Source: Dendrobium chrysotoxum | Lineage: Eukaryota > Streptophyta > Magnoliopsida > Asparagales > Orchidaceae | Assembly: GCA_019925795.1 (NCBI GenBank) | Contig: CM034309.1 | Coordinates: 29,134,729-29,198,728, forward strand | Length of the DNA: 64,000 nucleotides | Reading direction: 5' to 3' | Shown here: piece after piece, positions 34,523 through 47,578 of the stretch | How the letters are laid out: each line of letters begins with the position of its first letter | How positions within the stretch are numbered: position 1 is the stretch's first letter | The notes under the pieces: model-generated | The model's database searches: none | Told to the model about the DNA's origin: nothing | Seen by the model: only the letters and a program-made list of their open reading frames with translations | Made by a program: the position numbers and the translations under genes

Positions 34523-37500
34523 GAACCATGAATGCTTTAATTTCTATCATCTTATGTGAGAATTAATTTCTCTCATTCACATCTTTGATACTATTTGTGG
34601 AAAGATAAACTTTAACTCATAAGAAATGAGCAATGGATGATGACAACCACAAAGAAATGGTGTTCAGTTAAGATCAAATTTTGGTATTGTCCATTATTGG
34701 CGAGCCATCAATAATAACACCTTTGTTTCTTAAGAAAAATTACTATCATTAAGGTAATCAATGCTACCTGAATTGCCAACCTTCATGCAATTCATTCACC
34801 TTAGTCTTATCATAAAGATAAGGTAATTATAATTGATAATACTCTATCACATGTTGCACCCACTCATATCAAAGTTAAATGTATAATTCTACATTCAACC
34901 CTACAGTTCTGGGAGAGATTATCCCACTAAACTTCAATGTTCCTCAACTTGAAAAATATAAAGCAAGTATTGATCCTACTTATCAAATGAATAGCTTCGA
35001 TAATATGCTTTAATTATATAACATCTTTGATGTTATAGAGTGCACATCTTTATAAAACCTATGCAAAGGTAATTCAATAGTTTATCTTTCTAGAGTAATA
35101 TTTACTTTAAGGTTTGTTTTATCAATTTCTAGTACATTTCTCTATATTAAAAAGAGATTATTGAAGACCTCTCAATCACTCATTTTCTTTATGGATTCAA
35201 AAGCAATCCCATATAAAGTAACAATAAAGAAAAGTTCATCGAAAAGACATCTTCCATATTGGGATTGAGGATTAGAGCCTTCAAGTTTTTGGTACCCAAT
35301 AATCCTCTATAGAGTATGAAGATATGAAGAAACTATTATGGACATCTTCAAAGCAAGTCAATAGTGAATAGTTTATGATTATGTGTTAGTTACAAAAGAT
35401 TTTGCTTGGAGACTTTTTGGAGGTTAATAGGGTCATTCTAGCTATTCTTTATGGAGCAACAGAGAAGACATCAAGAAAAGCTAACCTTAAGTGATTTTAG
35501 TTAAGAGAGGTCTAAACTATTTCAACTTCTCACTCGGTTACTATGGAGGCTCCGCTAACCTTCTCAAATGTCAATAAGATACCAACTAGCAACTCTTATA
35601 AATATATTATCATTATCATTTCATGTTGCCAATTTTCTTATTAGTAATATTTTGATCAATACATAGACAAGTGTTAAAATTATTTTTTAAGTGTATTTTT
35701 TATTAGATAAATCATGAATCTTCTCAGTTGGAACCTACTATAATGCCCCTTAATAATACTCTCTCTTATGATTGTAGGAAAATTAATTATGCTTCATATT
35801 ATTTGGGGTAAGAGTAAATATCAATACATTAACATGGAAGACTTCATCATAGTTGATGCCTCATTACCTATAGTATAATATTAATTATCCACTCCTTAAA
35901 AGAATCAAGCTAATCATCTCCACCAACTATGGGGTTGTGAAATTCTTGGTGATGGGCAAAGTATATATATTTAAACTAAGTTATTGCAATCCTATTCAAG
36001 CTCTACTTCAATATGCAACGTCAAGGATGAGGTGCTACAAATCAAGGTCTAGTTGGGAGCTATATTCATGGCCTCCAAGATCATAACAAAATCCTTGTCA
36101 CATATATCAACAAAACTCTTATTTTGTGCATCAATTCTTTCTTCAACCTAGAGTATTGATAAGAGTACATCACACCATCCAATTGAATATTAAAATATTT
36201 TATTAGATTACAACTAAAATACTAGGCATAATATAAATATCTGCTACCATTAACTTAACATCGAGAAGCTAACTAATCCAATTAAGCAAAAGATTACAAA
36301 TACCATAGGAAAACTTATTTGTTATGAGGTATAAGAGCTAAAAAATGGTTGACTTCATATATTAGGCTTTGTCCTAAGGGAAAGTTATAACTTCCAAAAA
36401 TAAATGCTCAAATTGAATCTATTATTGGCTCTCTAGTCATGAGATTTTTTTTTATTCCTTCTCAATTTGTCATTAGATCTAAATGCATGCCATTACTACA
36501 AGAAGAAAACATTCATAACTGGTAATGGATTATAATGCTACAACATCATGTCATTAAACGTGAATAATATTGAGACCATTCACTACAACATGATGGAAAT
36601 CATCTTTAAAGAATAAAGGAATCGTAATATAAAAGTACATGTCAATCTACTAATCAAAAGCAAGGCATTGACTCACCATATTCTTGATCTCTATGAAAGA
36701 TCATCCATGCTTAAGAAAGTTAATATGAGCCTAAATATTTAGAACTATGTCTTTAGAGTACGATTTATGAAGTTTCTTGGATTCTTGCTCATAGTTGAAG
36801 GTTTCAATAAAAATCTCAACATGGTTAAGGCCATCTTATAGTTATCACCTTGGAGAATCATCAAAGAACTCCAACGACTTACTAAGTAGCGTATTGGTTT
36901 CATTCAATTCATATTAAAGTCCAATAAAAACTTCTCTCCTTTCTTCATGATTCTATGGAGCTCAAAGCAATTTAACAAGAATGACAAGTGTAACCAAGCT
37001 CACAATCATTTGAAAGCACTACTCTACTTGCTACTTTTTATTTAGAATTCACAACTTGAAGTTGGCTTGCTACTTTATCTTAACATGGGTGAGGATGTAA
37101 TTCAATTTTTTCTTATTAGAGAAGATGAAAGAAAATAATTCACAATCTATTATATTAATAAAATCCTCTATGGGGGATAAACTGAGATACTCAGTTATGA
37201 AGAAACTAGCCTAGGCAACGATCATCACCATTCTTCAACTTCATTATTTCTTTCAAGCTCATTTAATTCAATCTACCATTAGCAAACCTTTAAATAATAT
37301 ATTGTCAAAGCTAGATCACTTAGGCTATCTTAAATGATAAATTAATTAAATTAAACAAATTTTAGATTTCTTATATGCCAAGGATCATTATTAAATTGCA
37401 ATCACTAGCTAATTTTATATATGACTTCACATTTTATGTAGTAAAAAGGGCACATGATTGAAGGAGAGTTACACTATACCCTTTTTTGTATATGGAACCT

Positions 37501-40500
37501 TAAAGTTCAAGGAGTAAGCATTAGAATTTTTTTGAAGAGCCCATATGGGATCATTCTTTCTCAAGTTGTCAAAACTGTATATACATACATATATATACTT
37601 GCTAGCTTCTAATTTGCTCTCAAGGGTCAAATATCATGCAATTTTCTTTAACTCCAAACTTATTATAAATCAAATTAATGACAAATAAGAAGAAAGATCC
37701 AATAATGCAAAAATATCTTCACAAAGTAAAAACTAAAATAAACAAGTTCAAATACATTTGCCTCAAGCATACCCTCAAGCAAACAATCAATTTAATAATT
37801 TATTACCAAGGTGTTGCAACTCTGAGAGGTAACATGAACTAGAAATTTTTACTTGAGAATTGAAAAAGTTAAAGCTCAAGTTAAGGCCACTAATAGTTGG
37901 GTTGACTTGGTTGTTAAATAATTTTACATTTGCCAAATGTTGAATTCTAGTAAAGACATAGGAAGATTTGCAATCATGGCCCCTTGACATGCTTATTGAT
38001 GATGAGTTACTTAATAGATCAATAACATTGAAAAATATTTATTCTGTACATACGCCCAAGATAATCATCATCCTTAAGGAGATTCATCTGGGAGTATGTA
38101 ATAGCCATTTGACTTGGGGGGAAGATTGTAGCAAAATAAATACTAAGATAAGGCTTTTACTACCTTTGTAGAAATAAGGTGAGGGGCTATCAAAGAAACG
38201 AATTTACAGTCAAAAGTTTACTCCCAAACTATTTTAGCTTTCTTACAAAATTTAACCTATCTCAAGTTCATACTTGTCTTTTTAATCTTCTTATAGTGAT
38301 CACTTATGATAATGATCCTCAATTTTTTTTATTAAAAGTGAAAGAAATGTGCCAGAGCTAAAGCATTCTTCTTAATTTTATTTCAGTGCACCACCCTAAG
38401 ACGAATGAATAAATGAATGTTGTGAACAAGCATATGATAAACCTTCTTAGAAAAAAAAAGTTAAAGGTGCCAAAAATAAGTGAGTTGAGATGTCACTATA
38501 TATTTTTTTTTTTGTAGGCCTTCAAACTATGCCATCTTTGGCAATTGGTCAAACTCTCTTCATTACCTCTTAAGAATTTTAATAACCTATCATTTATGGA
38601 TTCAAATAATTATTGCTATTTTTTATTTTGAAGAGGAAGATAACAATGAGTGGAGAAATTTTAATGAAGGCATGTTACAAATTTTCGTAAAAGTGCTAGA
38701 AGAGTTGTGACTTGAAGCATCACAGTGAGGAGAAGAAGGAAAAAAAAGGCAAGTAGCAAGATATTATGATATGTTAGTAAGAAGTACATCCACTCTGAGA
38801 TTTTGCTCTTCAAAAGATTGACACAAAAGATCATCAATACATACTTAAAAAACTCAGATCAACTTAGGAAAGATATTACATTATAAATGAACAACTCGAG
38901 TCTGACTCTTACATACCCCAAATTTTTACTAAAAAGAAATATCACAAACTTCCAGCAGTGGTGATTATCAATGAAAGAAAATGGAAATACACCTTTAAAA
39001 TATTTTGATAAAATTATGAATTTCATAACAATTAAAGGGAAAAAATGTGTCTTTTGAATCAAACAATATGACATTACTCTTTCTAAATGATCTTTAATAA
39101 GTCATGTAGTCCACACTTGATAAAGCAAGTCACCTTAACACTTATTTTAAAACATGAATTTCATTAAAAAAAAAAAATTCAGACAAGTCAATAATGCTCA
39201 ACACTCATTAGATATTAAAACTCATGATTTATTGATTTATCTATTAAAACTCATGATTATTAATTATTAATGAAGACAATTCATTAATGGATTTCATGTC
39301 ACAAGTTCTTAGACTATATATTCTTAGAACTTTAAAGTTGCACATATAGGAATCAAACCTAAATTCTAAACATTAAATTAGGTATATATTGCTATATCTT
39401 TAATTTGATGTTCACCATTTTGATTCTTATGAGAAGAGTTCAACTCAGAGTGCCTCATATGGAACTCATGCAGAGAGATTCTACCTCGTGGATTCATAAT
39501 CAAGTGGCTGAGAAACCAAAACATCAATGTATAGCATTACTATCTTCCCATATAGAGAACTCACACTTGCCACAAAAATATAATTCAAATTAATTTATTA
39601 GATTTAAATGAGAATTTGACTCTTAATAGGACACAATGAAGAAAAATAATTCATGTAGCTGACCCTACGTATTACTATTGTTGTTTTTGTTGTCTCTTTA
39701 ATTGCTCGCCATAATCTATGATCATTCTACTTGGCCAAAATCTCTCTTAAAATCATAAAATCTTCCATGATAAGATGATTCCAATCTTTAACTTATCAAC
39801 TAACCACTGAAGTAGAAGCCAACTTTGATCTGTAGATGAACCACTCCAAAGAATATCCATTATGATTATTAAAGTCACGCTACACCCATAGTAGTGATCT
39901 AAGCCTTGTTGATGTTTATCAACATTGACTTCTTACTTGTTTAATATTTTTTTAGAAGCAAACTCAATTATCTTGATATCCCTCAAGGTTTGAAATTAAT
40001 AGCAACTTCAGTAGCTTTGATAGCTCTGCATAATGATGCCTCTCTAAACCTTTTCTAAATAACCTTAGAAATATGCTAACTCCAAAGACAATCTAACCTC
40101 CTCAACTTTTTAAAACACTGAAGAATAATCATGGTCTTAGAGCTTTATAAATGAAGAATAATTAAATAGTTCTAATGTCCTACCTTATAATTGATATTTA
40201 TAAGTTCTTGAATAATGATAAATTATTTGTCAAGTGCCACATATATGATTATCTAAATTTAAGAAAATTTGTCAAATTGTACCAGAACCTTCCATATGCA
40301 ATAATTCACTCATGGCAAAGTAGATTATGTAAAATTATTCTCACATTCTTCTTAATTTCTTATAAATGCAAGAGAATTTTGAAACAAATGTATTCCTAAA
40401 GTAGCTTGGGTCCGAATGCTCTAGTTAGTTGATAAGCCTACACTAAATTCTACAACTTGTAATTTTTAACCAGCTTAAATAACTCATAAGTTGATAAACT

Positions 40501-43500
40501 TAGAAATAACACATGGACTTGAGTAACCTATTATTCATACACACAAAAAAAAGAAGTTCTATTCTACACTTAATGCTTAAATATTAAACTAGTTAGCATC
40601 CTCACCTATCAACTATACTCTCTCACGAAGTAGGGGTTCCTGACAAGACAATGTTAGAGATCTTCCTAGATAATTACTTCAGGGGTATTCTCCCTTCTCA
40701 CAATACTCAACCATAATTACTACCTAACAGATAACTGCCAGCCTAACTTACTTTCCATAAGAATATGTAGAAAAAGATAATCTATGTACTTTTTAGTTTT
40801 TTTATCCAATCCCATGCCATTGACTTTAATTGCTCTTACCTATAAATATGAATCACTGATCTTGACAAAACATTATATTCTGAATGATCTCATTCCGTGT
40901 CTTTATGGCCAAATCTTTGTAAATGTTTAAACATGTAAAAGGAAATTTCAATGTGATTGTATTCAATATTATGGTAGAATAAATGGAACTTATGGAGTAA
41001 TTTCAAATACGTTGCATTGCAAGTGCCATAAACATCACCTTCAACTATGCACAAAATCTTATGCCAATCTTTGAAGGTGAAAACTATAAGTTTTTATGCA
41101 TTGAAATACACAGTCTCTTCATCTCCCAAGGCTTATGGGACTTGTTTAAAGGAGGATACGAGGAACTAGATGATCAAGAAGAATAGCATGCCAACAAGCA
41201 AAGTAAGAGGAGTTCAAGGATAACCAAAAGACTAATGCAGAGGTATTGTTATTCATTCAACAAGTTGTCTTTCCAAGAATTATGGGTCCAACTAAATCAA
41301 ACGATGCATGAGAAATTCTTAAAAGAGAGATTTAAGTGTTTGGAAAATTTATCTCAATGAGGTTACAATTCTTGTGGCTTCATTTTGATCATTTAGCTAT
41401 GAAAGCGTTGAAGCATTAAAAATTTCTTCATTGAAGCTGTTGGAATTATTAATCAAATTAGAAGCTATGGAGATATAATTCAAGAAAAGAGAATTATTGA
41501 AAAGAATTTTAAGAAGCTTGTATGCTAGATTGATCACATAATTGTTATAATCAAAGAGTTGAAGGATTTATCCAATCTCACTTTGTATGGACTAAGTGGG
41601 CTTTCTTGAGGTGCATGAACAAAGGATAAGCAAATTCTTAGCTTGAACTTTTGAGCAAGCATTTTAGTTTAAACTTGCATTTGGAGAAAAATAATCACCA
41701 ATATCACAACATGAAGGGAACCAAGGAAAAAGAAAGAGGAAAATAACCATATAATAATTTTCAAGGTAAAGGCAAAGGCCAAAAAGAAAATTTTTATCAA
41801 AGAAATGGTAATCCTAATCCTAATCTATATTTTATTTGAAAAAAAATGATAGGCTTTTTTAAAGATATTATAGATATAGATGAAGGATTGCAAAATTCCT
41901 AAACACTCTAAAAGAGATTGTTGGCATTTTAAAAAATAAAAAACAACGAGAGAAAAAAAAAACGAGTAAAATTCACAATGAATTATTGGATGAGCACACA
42001 TCAATAATCACAAAAAAATATGATGTATAGATATATGGTGGTTGCAATTATTATATGAAAAGTGATCTAGAACTCTTAAGCTTGACCAAAAGCTTTCTCT
42101 TCTCAAGTCAATCTTGGTGATAAAAATGCACATGAAGGTTTTGTTTGGGACAATTCTTTTAAACGAAGCCGAAGTCAAAGGCAAAAGGTTCATTATAGTT
42201 TACATAAATGGAGGTATGAAAAGACGTTTGTTATGCTCTCTTTGTCATGTTTAATTCAAAACTTGTTAACAATTTGTCACATTGTTAAAATACGGATATC
42301 TAATTATTTTCTTCATGATTATGAATACAAAATCTATGACAAAGATAAGAAAACTTCTCTCATAAAAGTGAAAATGACTCAAAAATAAAGTCATTCCATT
42401 TATTATGCTAACTGAGTATTCTTTAGTTTCTCAAAATAGAAGTATTAATGAATCTTACCTATGACACTTTAGATGTGATCATATTAATTATAAATGCCTT
42501 CACTTGTTGAAGGAGAAGAATATGATTCATGGACAGAAATGCATTGACAAGAAGGATCAAATAGGTGAAGGTTATATCTATATCTTTTTAGGAAAAAAAT
42601 TCAGAGGCCTTCTTCGCCATTCTTAAATTCAAAAAGTTTTGTTGAAATATAAATTGATAAACAATAAAAAAAAATTTAGGGCTGATTAAGGTGGTGAGTT
42701 CATCTATAGTTAATTCATTTATTGTAAAGAACAAGGCTTAAGAAAAAGAACTTACTATACAACATATGCTAGAATAAAAACGAATTGCGCAAAAATTGTA
42801 CAATAAAAAAGAATTTTTTACATTTGGTGGAATTAATTATAATCACCTTGAAAAAAATAAAAGAGACATCTAAGATATTGGGAAAACTGTTTGAGGTGGA
42901 TCATCGTTCATTCAAATTTAGCTCAATATATTAGTAGATGTATATCAGTTGGCCCACAATTTTAAGATGATGGATAAGACGCATTAATATATAGGAGTTT
43001 CTATTTTTGATTTAGGCTTTATTTGGGACAACTTTTTTGCTGCTGTCTAAAGCAATTTTTTTGATAAAAAATTTTTAATAAGAAAATCACTTAAGAAAAT
43101 TAATTGCTTCTAATTATTATTATAAGTGAAATATAACCACTTCTAATTTCTCGGTGCATTGATTGCAGGTACAATACAAGCTAATTAATTCCAACGTGAT
43201 AGTTTCTTTTTTATTTTGTGTTGTATTTATGTTATTAATCTATATTATTTTGTAATGATAATTAACAAAACATCAAAAGAAACTAATACTAAGCAATTAA
43301 TATACTAAAGGAATCGATTCAACGTACAAGATTTTAAAATTTAGCTTATCCAACAAATCCTCTTAATGAAAAGATCCAATGTAAAACTTAAAAGCTACGT
43401 ACAATCTAGCTTCTCATCTTGGATTTTGCTTAAGACAGCCTTAACAAGCTGCGGTTAAGTGACTCTAGGAATGGAAAGAGCGCAACAATAGCATTTCATT

Positions 43501-44630
43501 TAACTTTCAGCTGGGTAAGAAAATATATGATCAAATACTTAGTTCAGTTTTCTTCTATACCTTGCAAGCTAGAGCTAGAAATAAGAGAAACGTACAAGCT
43601 ACACATCTTTTCTAGTAAATCCTAGCTATTAAATATTCAATCTGGACGCCATCTAACAATTGTACTCGTAAGTCTTCTAACGATTCAATTTATCATTCAG
43701 AAATCACAACATTTTACGAGCAGATTTTAATTGATTAGGGAAATCTCATCTGTAGTGAAGCTATATTTGTCCAAAAAGATTAAGTAATTTCGTTTATCGT
43801 TATGATAAGTGGAGGAAAGTACTAGAAAAAAGAAAAACTTTATATTCATTTACGTATCAAAGAACTGTTTCATGCAAATGAACAAGATTAAGCAACCATT
43901 CCCTCTTAATTAATTGATCTGAAGCTCCTAATTAAAGATTAATTGATGGTTAAATATTTATTCTCTTACTTTAAACGAGGGAGGCTTCATTTCATACACA
44001 ACTGCCTCTTGATAGCAGCAGCATAACTAAATACAAGGAATTAATAATTAAGTATTCAACCACCGGTTGTTGGATAGATAGGATCATTAGGTTTATATAC
44101 CTAATTAAGTAATCGAATATTGAAAAATAAAGCTCAGATTTCCTGAACCAATTTTAAATGAAAGTGTGCTGACAGTCATGAACCACCCATGATATATTGA
44201 TATATATATGTATGATGAAAAAATTAGCTCAAAGTGTCCTAATCAAGGAGAATATTAACATCATTAAATATGTTACAAGAGGAGTACTGATATATATATA
44301 AATCCTAATTCATATTACACATATTTTTATATATTATATTAATCTCAAAACAATATCAAATGACGAGATTATCCCTCTCTTTGGATATCTTGACCTAACT
44401 TTTTTTTCTTCATGATGCATGGATATATATGGGTCCACTTCCTAGTTTTGCTTCAGTTTCCTGCATTGTAAGCGCCCTAAGTTTTGCGAAGGCAAGAATG
44501 TAATGCACTCTTTCATTCACTCTCGTGTTACTATTTCAAAGAGAAAACATGCGAGGAAAGAGAAAGGATGATCCATGAGGAAGGACGAGCCACCTATATA
44601 TCTATATATACAAATTTCACTCGTGTTATC

Positions 44631-44682
<52 letters not shown>

Positions 44683-45702
44683 ATATATAAATATAAAGTA
44701 GAATTAAACAATTAAATCCACCTACAAAACTCCATATTGCTATCCCGTCGATTGCTATATTACCATGCAAGAGTGACAGAAGAAACATGACAACGCTTTC
44801 TTTTGTCGCCAATTCCACCCACCTAACTTAACCAACATCCCCGTCGGGTCCCCTCAATGCTCTTAACCATATGGCAAGGCAAGGGAGATGAAGAAAAATT
44901 AACGGAAATTAACTTAATGTTAATTTATTTAACACCATTCCTATATTAATTAGCTTACCGTCAGAACAAGTATATAAGATTATCGATCGATCTAAATCAA
45001 AATAGCTCAAAAAAAAAAATTTAAATAATATGAGGAAATGGTTCAGTACCAGTGAGCTCATGAAGGGATTGCTCGATCTCGCGGCAAGCCATGACAGCCT
45101 CCACTGCGTGTACTCTGACGTGCTGCTGTAGCTGCTCCTTGAACGAGCACAATAATAGCGAATACTGCATCTTCATCAATATATATATGCAGTAGAATTA
45201 ATTTGCATGAATTAAGGAAGAAATTATATGCGTGAATTGATGAAGAGGAGGGAATAGGATATAAATTCTAAAAATTAAGAAATCCAATTTCCTTTTTTAT
45301 CATCAAAACTTTTTTGGATTTAATTAGTATGTAGCGAAATCTGAATGTCTGGAGAGTGATAATGAAGAGAATACTAACGAGGAAATTGTCGAGGTCGAGC
45401 TTTTCCTGCGGGGAAAGAAGGGGGCGGTGGAGGCCGGCGTAGGAGCGGAGAAGGTGGTGGGATTGGGAGAGTTGGGCGTCGATGAGGGGTAGATGGTCGA
45501 TGGGGGTGGCGACGCGAAGGCAGCCGACGTGGGCAGAGAGAAGCTGTTCTAAGAACGGGTGTACTGAAATCTCAGCTTTCAGAAGACGGCGGTGCTCCTC
45601 CTCTGCGGCGGTTGAAGGTGGTACAGAGGAGGAGCACTCACCTACTGCTGCTGCTGTGGAGATATGCATACCGAGGTCTTGGTGGGGGTCTCCCTGCATC
45701 AT
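31452..45702 (-). CDS. KNAT7: Class II KNOX homeodomain transcription factor, KNAT7-like
   Basis: Five exons on the - strand: 45702-45379, 45170-45050, 32692-32505, 32380-32249 and 31619-31452 (stop TAG). They join in phase to 310 residues; Arabidopsis KNAT7 has about 290. KNOX1 (residues ~41-83, [16 protein letters not shown]), KNOX2 (~101-148, [20 protein letters not shown]), an acidic linker (MSDDEDD), ELK (~206-227, [20 protein letters not shown]) and a TALE homeodomain (~225-286) follow in order. The homeodomain has the PYP loop insertion (252-254) and the recognition helix [19 protein letters not shown] and [11 protein letters not shown] are typical of the KNAT7 branch, which is known to regulate secondary cell wall formation together with OFP and MYB partners in the nucleus. 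The exon 2 acceptor at 45171 was chosen because it supplies the conserved MQY. Intron 2 is 12.4 kb. All domains are intact, so function is likely. Confidence 0.95.
32815..32849. repeat. (AT)n microsatellite
   Basis: AT run of about 34 bases, just inside the giant KNAT7 intron near its acceptor end. Confidence 0.9.
33148..33887. mobile_element. hAT-type non-autonomous element, 8-bp target duplication
   Basis: The element starts TAGGGCTGCAAGCGAACCAA and ends GGTTCGTTTGCAGCCCTA. ATTATTCA flanks both ends (33140-33147 and 33888-33895), the 8-bp duplication typical of hAT elements. The interior is built from GCTCGATAA, TCGTTTA and AACAAGCT words, with no transposase. Confidence 0.88.
33903..34340. 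mobile_element. hAT-type miniature element (TAGGGGTGT family), 8-bp duplication
   Basis: Ends TAGGGGTGT and ACACCCCTA, flanked by ATCCCATT at 33895-33902 and 34341-34348. Subterminal GACCCG and CGGGTT words match 47184-47578 and the element at 15757. It lies only 15 bp from the preceding hAT element. Confidence 0.88.
34468..34518. repeat. (AT)n microsatellite
   Basis: AT run of about 50 bases. Confidence 0.9.
34600..38800 (+). pseudogene. Decayed Ty3/Gypsy retrotransposon (gag-pol)
   Basis: In + orientation with many stops: gag-like traces near 34700-35300; a reverse-transcriptase C-terminal part near 36720-36960 ([15 protein letters not shown], then KAI.. and KELQRLTK); an RNase H start near 37110-37200 ([18 protein letters not shown]); and the integrase zinc-binding region at about 38060-38160 ([12 protein letters not shown], then RLLLPL). 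Further integrase traces lie near 38390-38470 ([18 protein letters not shown]). The order and motif style fit the chromodomain-less Tat/Athila side of Gypsy, an inference. No LTRs were delimited. Confidence 0.7.
38800..40850. other. Decayed repeat DNA, nothing identified
   Basis: AT-rich sequence between the Gypsy and Copia remnants in the KNAT7 intron. No clear protein motif or element end. Confidence 0.4.
40850..42960 (+). pseudogene. Decayed Ty1/Copia remnant (gag and integrase)
   Basis: A gag N-terminal trace near 41130-41160 ([15 protein letters not shown]) and helical gag core traces lead up to about 41560. A pre-integrase segment near 42470-42580 ([18 protein letters not shown], then [12 protein letters not shown]) is followed by integrase core traces near 42600-42790 (a GGEFIYS segment and [14 protein letters not shown]). 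The usual DNA between pre-integrase and integrase appears deleted. Many stops; inactive. Confidence 0.65.
43012..43135. mobile_element. Partial Tourist-like miniature element
   Basis: Begins GGCTTTATTTGGGACAACTTTTTTGC after TTTA, as in the family at 49005-49382. The matching right end is degraded. Confidence 0.45.
43140..45049. other. Intron DNA beside KNAT7 exon 2, no element recognised
   Basis: AT-rich DNA with a CT tract at 44634-44679. No coding segment or delimited repeat was recognised. Confidence 0.5.
44634..44679. repeat. (CT)n microsatellite
   Basis: CT run of about 45 bases in the KNAT7 intron, about 370 bp from exon 2. Confidence 0.9.
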
Positions 45703-45821
45703 CTTGGATGAAGGGAGATTTGGAGATCGACCAGTTGCTATTGAAATATGAGGTGATGGAGATAGAGGGCCACGGCAAGGGGCCTTCTTTATGCGGTGGT
45801 TGTGAGAGGAAGAGAAAGAGA

Positions 45822-45827
<6 letters not shown>

Positions 45828-45886
<59 letters not shown>
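45828..45886. promoter_or_regulatory. (GA)n/(CT)n tract in the KNAT7-like gene leader or proximal promoter
   Basis: A GA run of about 55 bases lies 126-184 bp upstream of the KNAT7-like ATG and reads as CT on the coding strand. Pyrimidine-rich leaders and GAGA-type tracts bound by BPC proteins are known at plant homeobox genes. Whether this tract is transcribed or bound is not shown. Confidence 0.55.
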
Positions 45887-45887
<1 letters not shown>

Positions 45888-46534
45888 TTTTTGTATCTGG
45901 TTGGTCTCAGGAACCTTTTTAGAAGGGTCCCTGCCCAGAAGAAAAGGAGAGAGAGAGAGAGGCAATTGGGATAACGAGGAGGAAGATTGTTGCAAGGAGT
46001 AGAAATGAAGAGCACATGTGAAAGAAGGAAGGTGGGCGATGGTAATCGAAATTCGTTTAAAAAGGAACCTACAGAATCGTCATGATGGAGTTTCCTTTTT
46101 CTTTTTGGGTTTTATTATGATTGTTTTTTTTTTCTCTCCCTCTTTAATGAGTAGAGATAAAACTGAATGGACATAGAGTTAGAGAGCGCGCGCGCGAAGG
46201 GGTGAGGAGGAAAATAGTGAGAAAAAATCGGTTGGGGATATTGAGGAGTGATTTTGGTTTGGAGATAAAAATCTTATTGGCCCTGTTTTATTTGAAGGAA
46301 TTTGAGAGAACGCTAAGACTTCTATATAATTATATCACACTTTTATTAATGAGCAAACTAAATTATTTAGAAAATAAGAATAATTTTTTTTTATTTGAAT
46401 ATTCTTTTATCCAAATCACAGTGAATATGGGAAAGAGGAAAAAAATTATGTAATTAGTATATCTCATATATACCTTCTTTATTAAAAAATTCAACATTTT
46501 ATAAATAAATAGTAAATTAAGAGATTTCACTTCA

Positions 46535-46647
46535 GCTTTATTTGGGACGGCTTTCTTACTGCTTCTTAAAATGATTTTTTAGTAAAAAATTTTTATTTAT
46601 TTACTAAAATTTTTTTAAAGTAGTAAGAAAATTGTCACAAATAAAAC
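46535..46647. mobile_element. Tourist-like miniature element
   Basis: Arms GCTTTATTTGGGACGGCTTTCTTACTGCTTC and GTAGTAAGAAAATTGTCACAAATAAAAC. It sits about 830 bp upstream of the KNAT7-like start codon. Confidence 0.65.
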
Positions 46648-46649
46648 AT

Positions 46650-47183
46650 TAATTTCTCGTTAGCCAAATTAGTAGGTAAAAGTAATTTTGAATTAAAAAC
46701 TTTTCTTTATAATTTTTTTTATTTTTATTTTTCATTTGCCTCTATTTCAAAATTTTCAAGTAAAAAAGAGACATAAGAAATTCATTTCTGTAAGGAATAC
46801 CCGATTAAATCTTACTTTAGGATTGTTAAAATTCATGACTTTTTTCTCATGGATTTTATTCTTAAAGTAAAATCTATGGTGATTGGTCTTGCATTATAGG
46901 GATTTAAGTAATTTTTTTATAGGATCGTTTTTTCAAAGAGCTATTTTAAATTACTTTTGAGTTATTACAATAATGTACATGTATTTGTTAGTCCTAAGCT
47001 CACTTCTTTCAAACAAAATTTGCATTGACTTTTTGCTTGGGCTACAATAAATTTTAATTATATCCACTATCACATTAATTTTTGTTGATTTTATATTTGT
47101 ATACTTGCATATATATCTTCAAGCATTCAACAGGTAATCGGCAGGTCATAGCAGATGAACTCATATCTTATGGACCCACAAGG
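46650..47183. other. Upstream intergenic DNA, nothing identified
   Basis: T/A-rich DNA without coding frame or element ends. Confidence 0.45.
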
Positions 47184-47578
47184 TGGTGGAGTTAATAAAT
47201 GACTTGACTTGCCAACCCGACTTGAATTTGATCCGAAAGAATTTGGATTTAGATTGACCCGTTGAATAAATAGGTTGAGTTCAGGTTATGCATTTTGACC
47301 CGTTTATTAAATATGTTGGGTTTGAGTTGATTCGAAAATGAATCATTTAATAATTACTTTTCTTAAATTCTTTTATTTATTGATATCATATTCTTATTTT
47401 TAATCAATTAATATAAAATCTATAATTAATAAGCAAATAAAAAATATATATTTTAATTAAAATAGATTATCAGATAAAGTTTGGGTTACTAGAGTGTCAG
47501 GTTCAGGTTCATTTTTTGACTTATTTATTAAATAAATTGGACCCAAATCCTATCCATTGAACCCTTTTGACACCCCTA
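47184..47578. mobile_element. hAT-type miniature element (TAGGGGTGT family)
   Basis: The right end ACACCCCTA is intact; the left end is mutated (TGGTGGAGT). CCACAAG flanks both sides (47176-47182 and 47579-47585). The interior parallels 33903-34340 in order (AACCCGACTTG, GACCCGTT, an AT-rich centre). Confidence 0.75.

Larger units (their letters stand above)
32693..45049 (-). other. 12.4-kb transposon-filled intron of the KNAT7-like gene
   Basis: Joining the donor after ..CATGAGCTCACTG (45050) to the acceptor before GAGTAACC (32692) gives the conserved run [24 protein letters not shown], so the large gap is one intron. The others are 208, 124 and 629 bp. It contains hAT miniature elements, a Gypsy remnant and a Copia remnant. 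Confidence 0.9.

Noticed and set aside
45482..45751. 89-codon frame on the + strand
   Set aside because: Shadow of KNAT7-like exon 1, which encodes a conserved KNOX1 domain on the - strand.
45612..46015. Long open frames on both strands over the GA tract
   Set aside because: They exist because GA/CT repeats lack stops. The region is the leader or proximal promoter of the KNAT7-like gene on the opposite strand.
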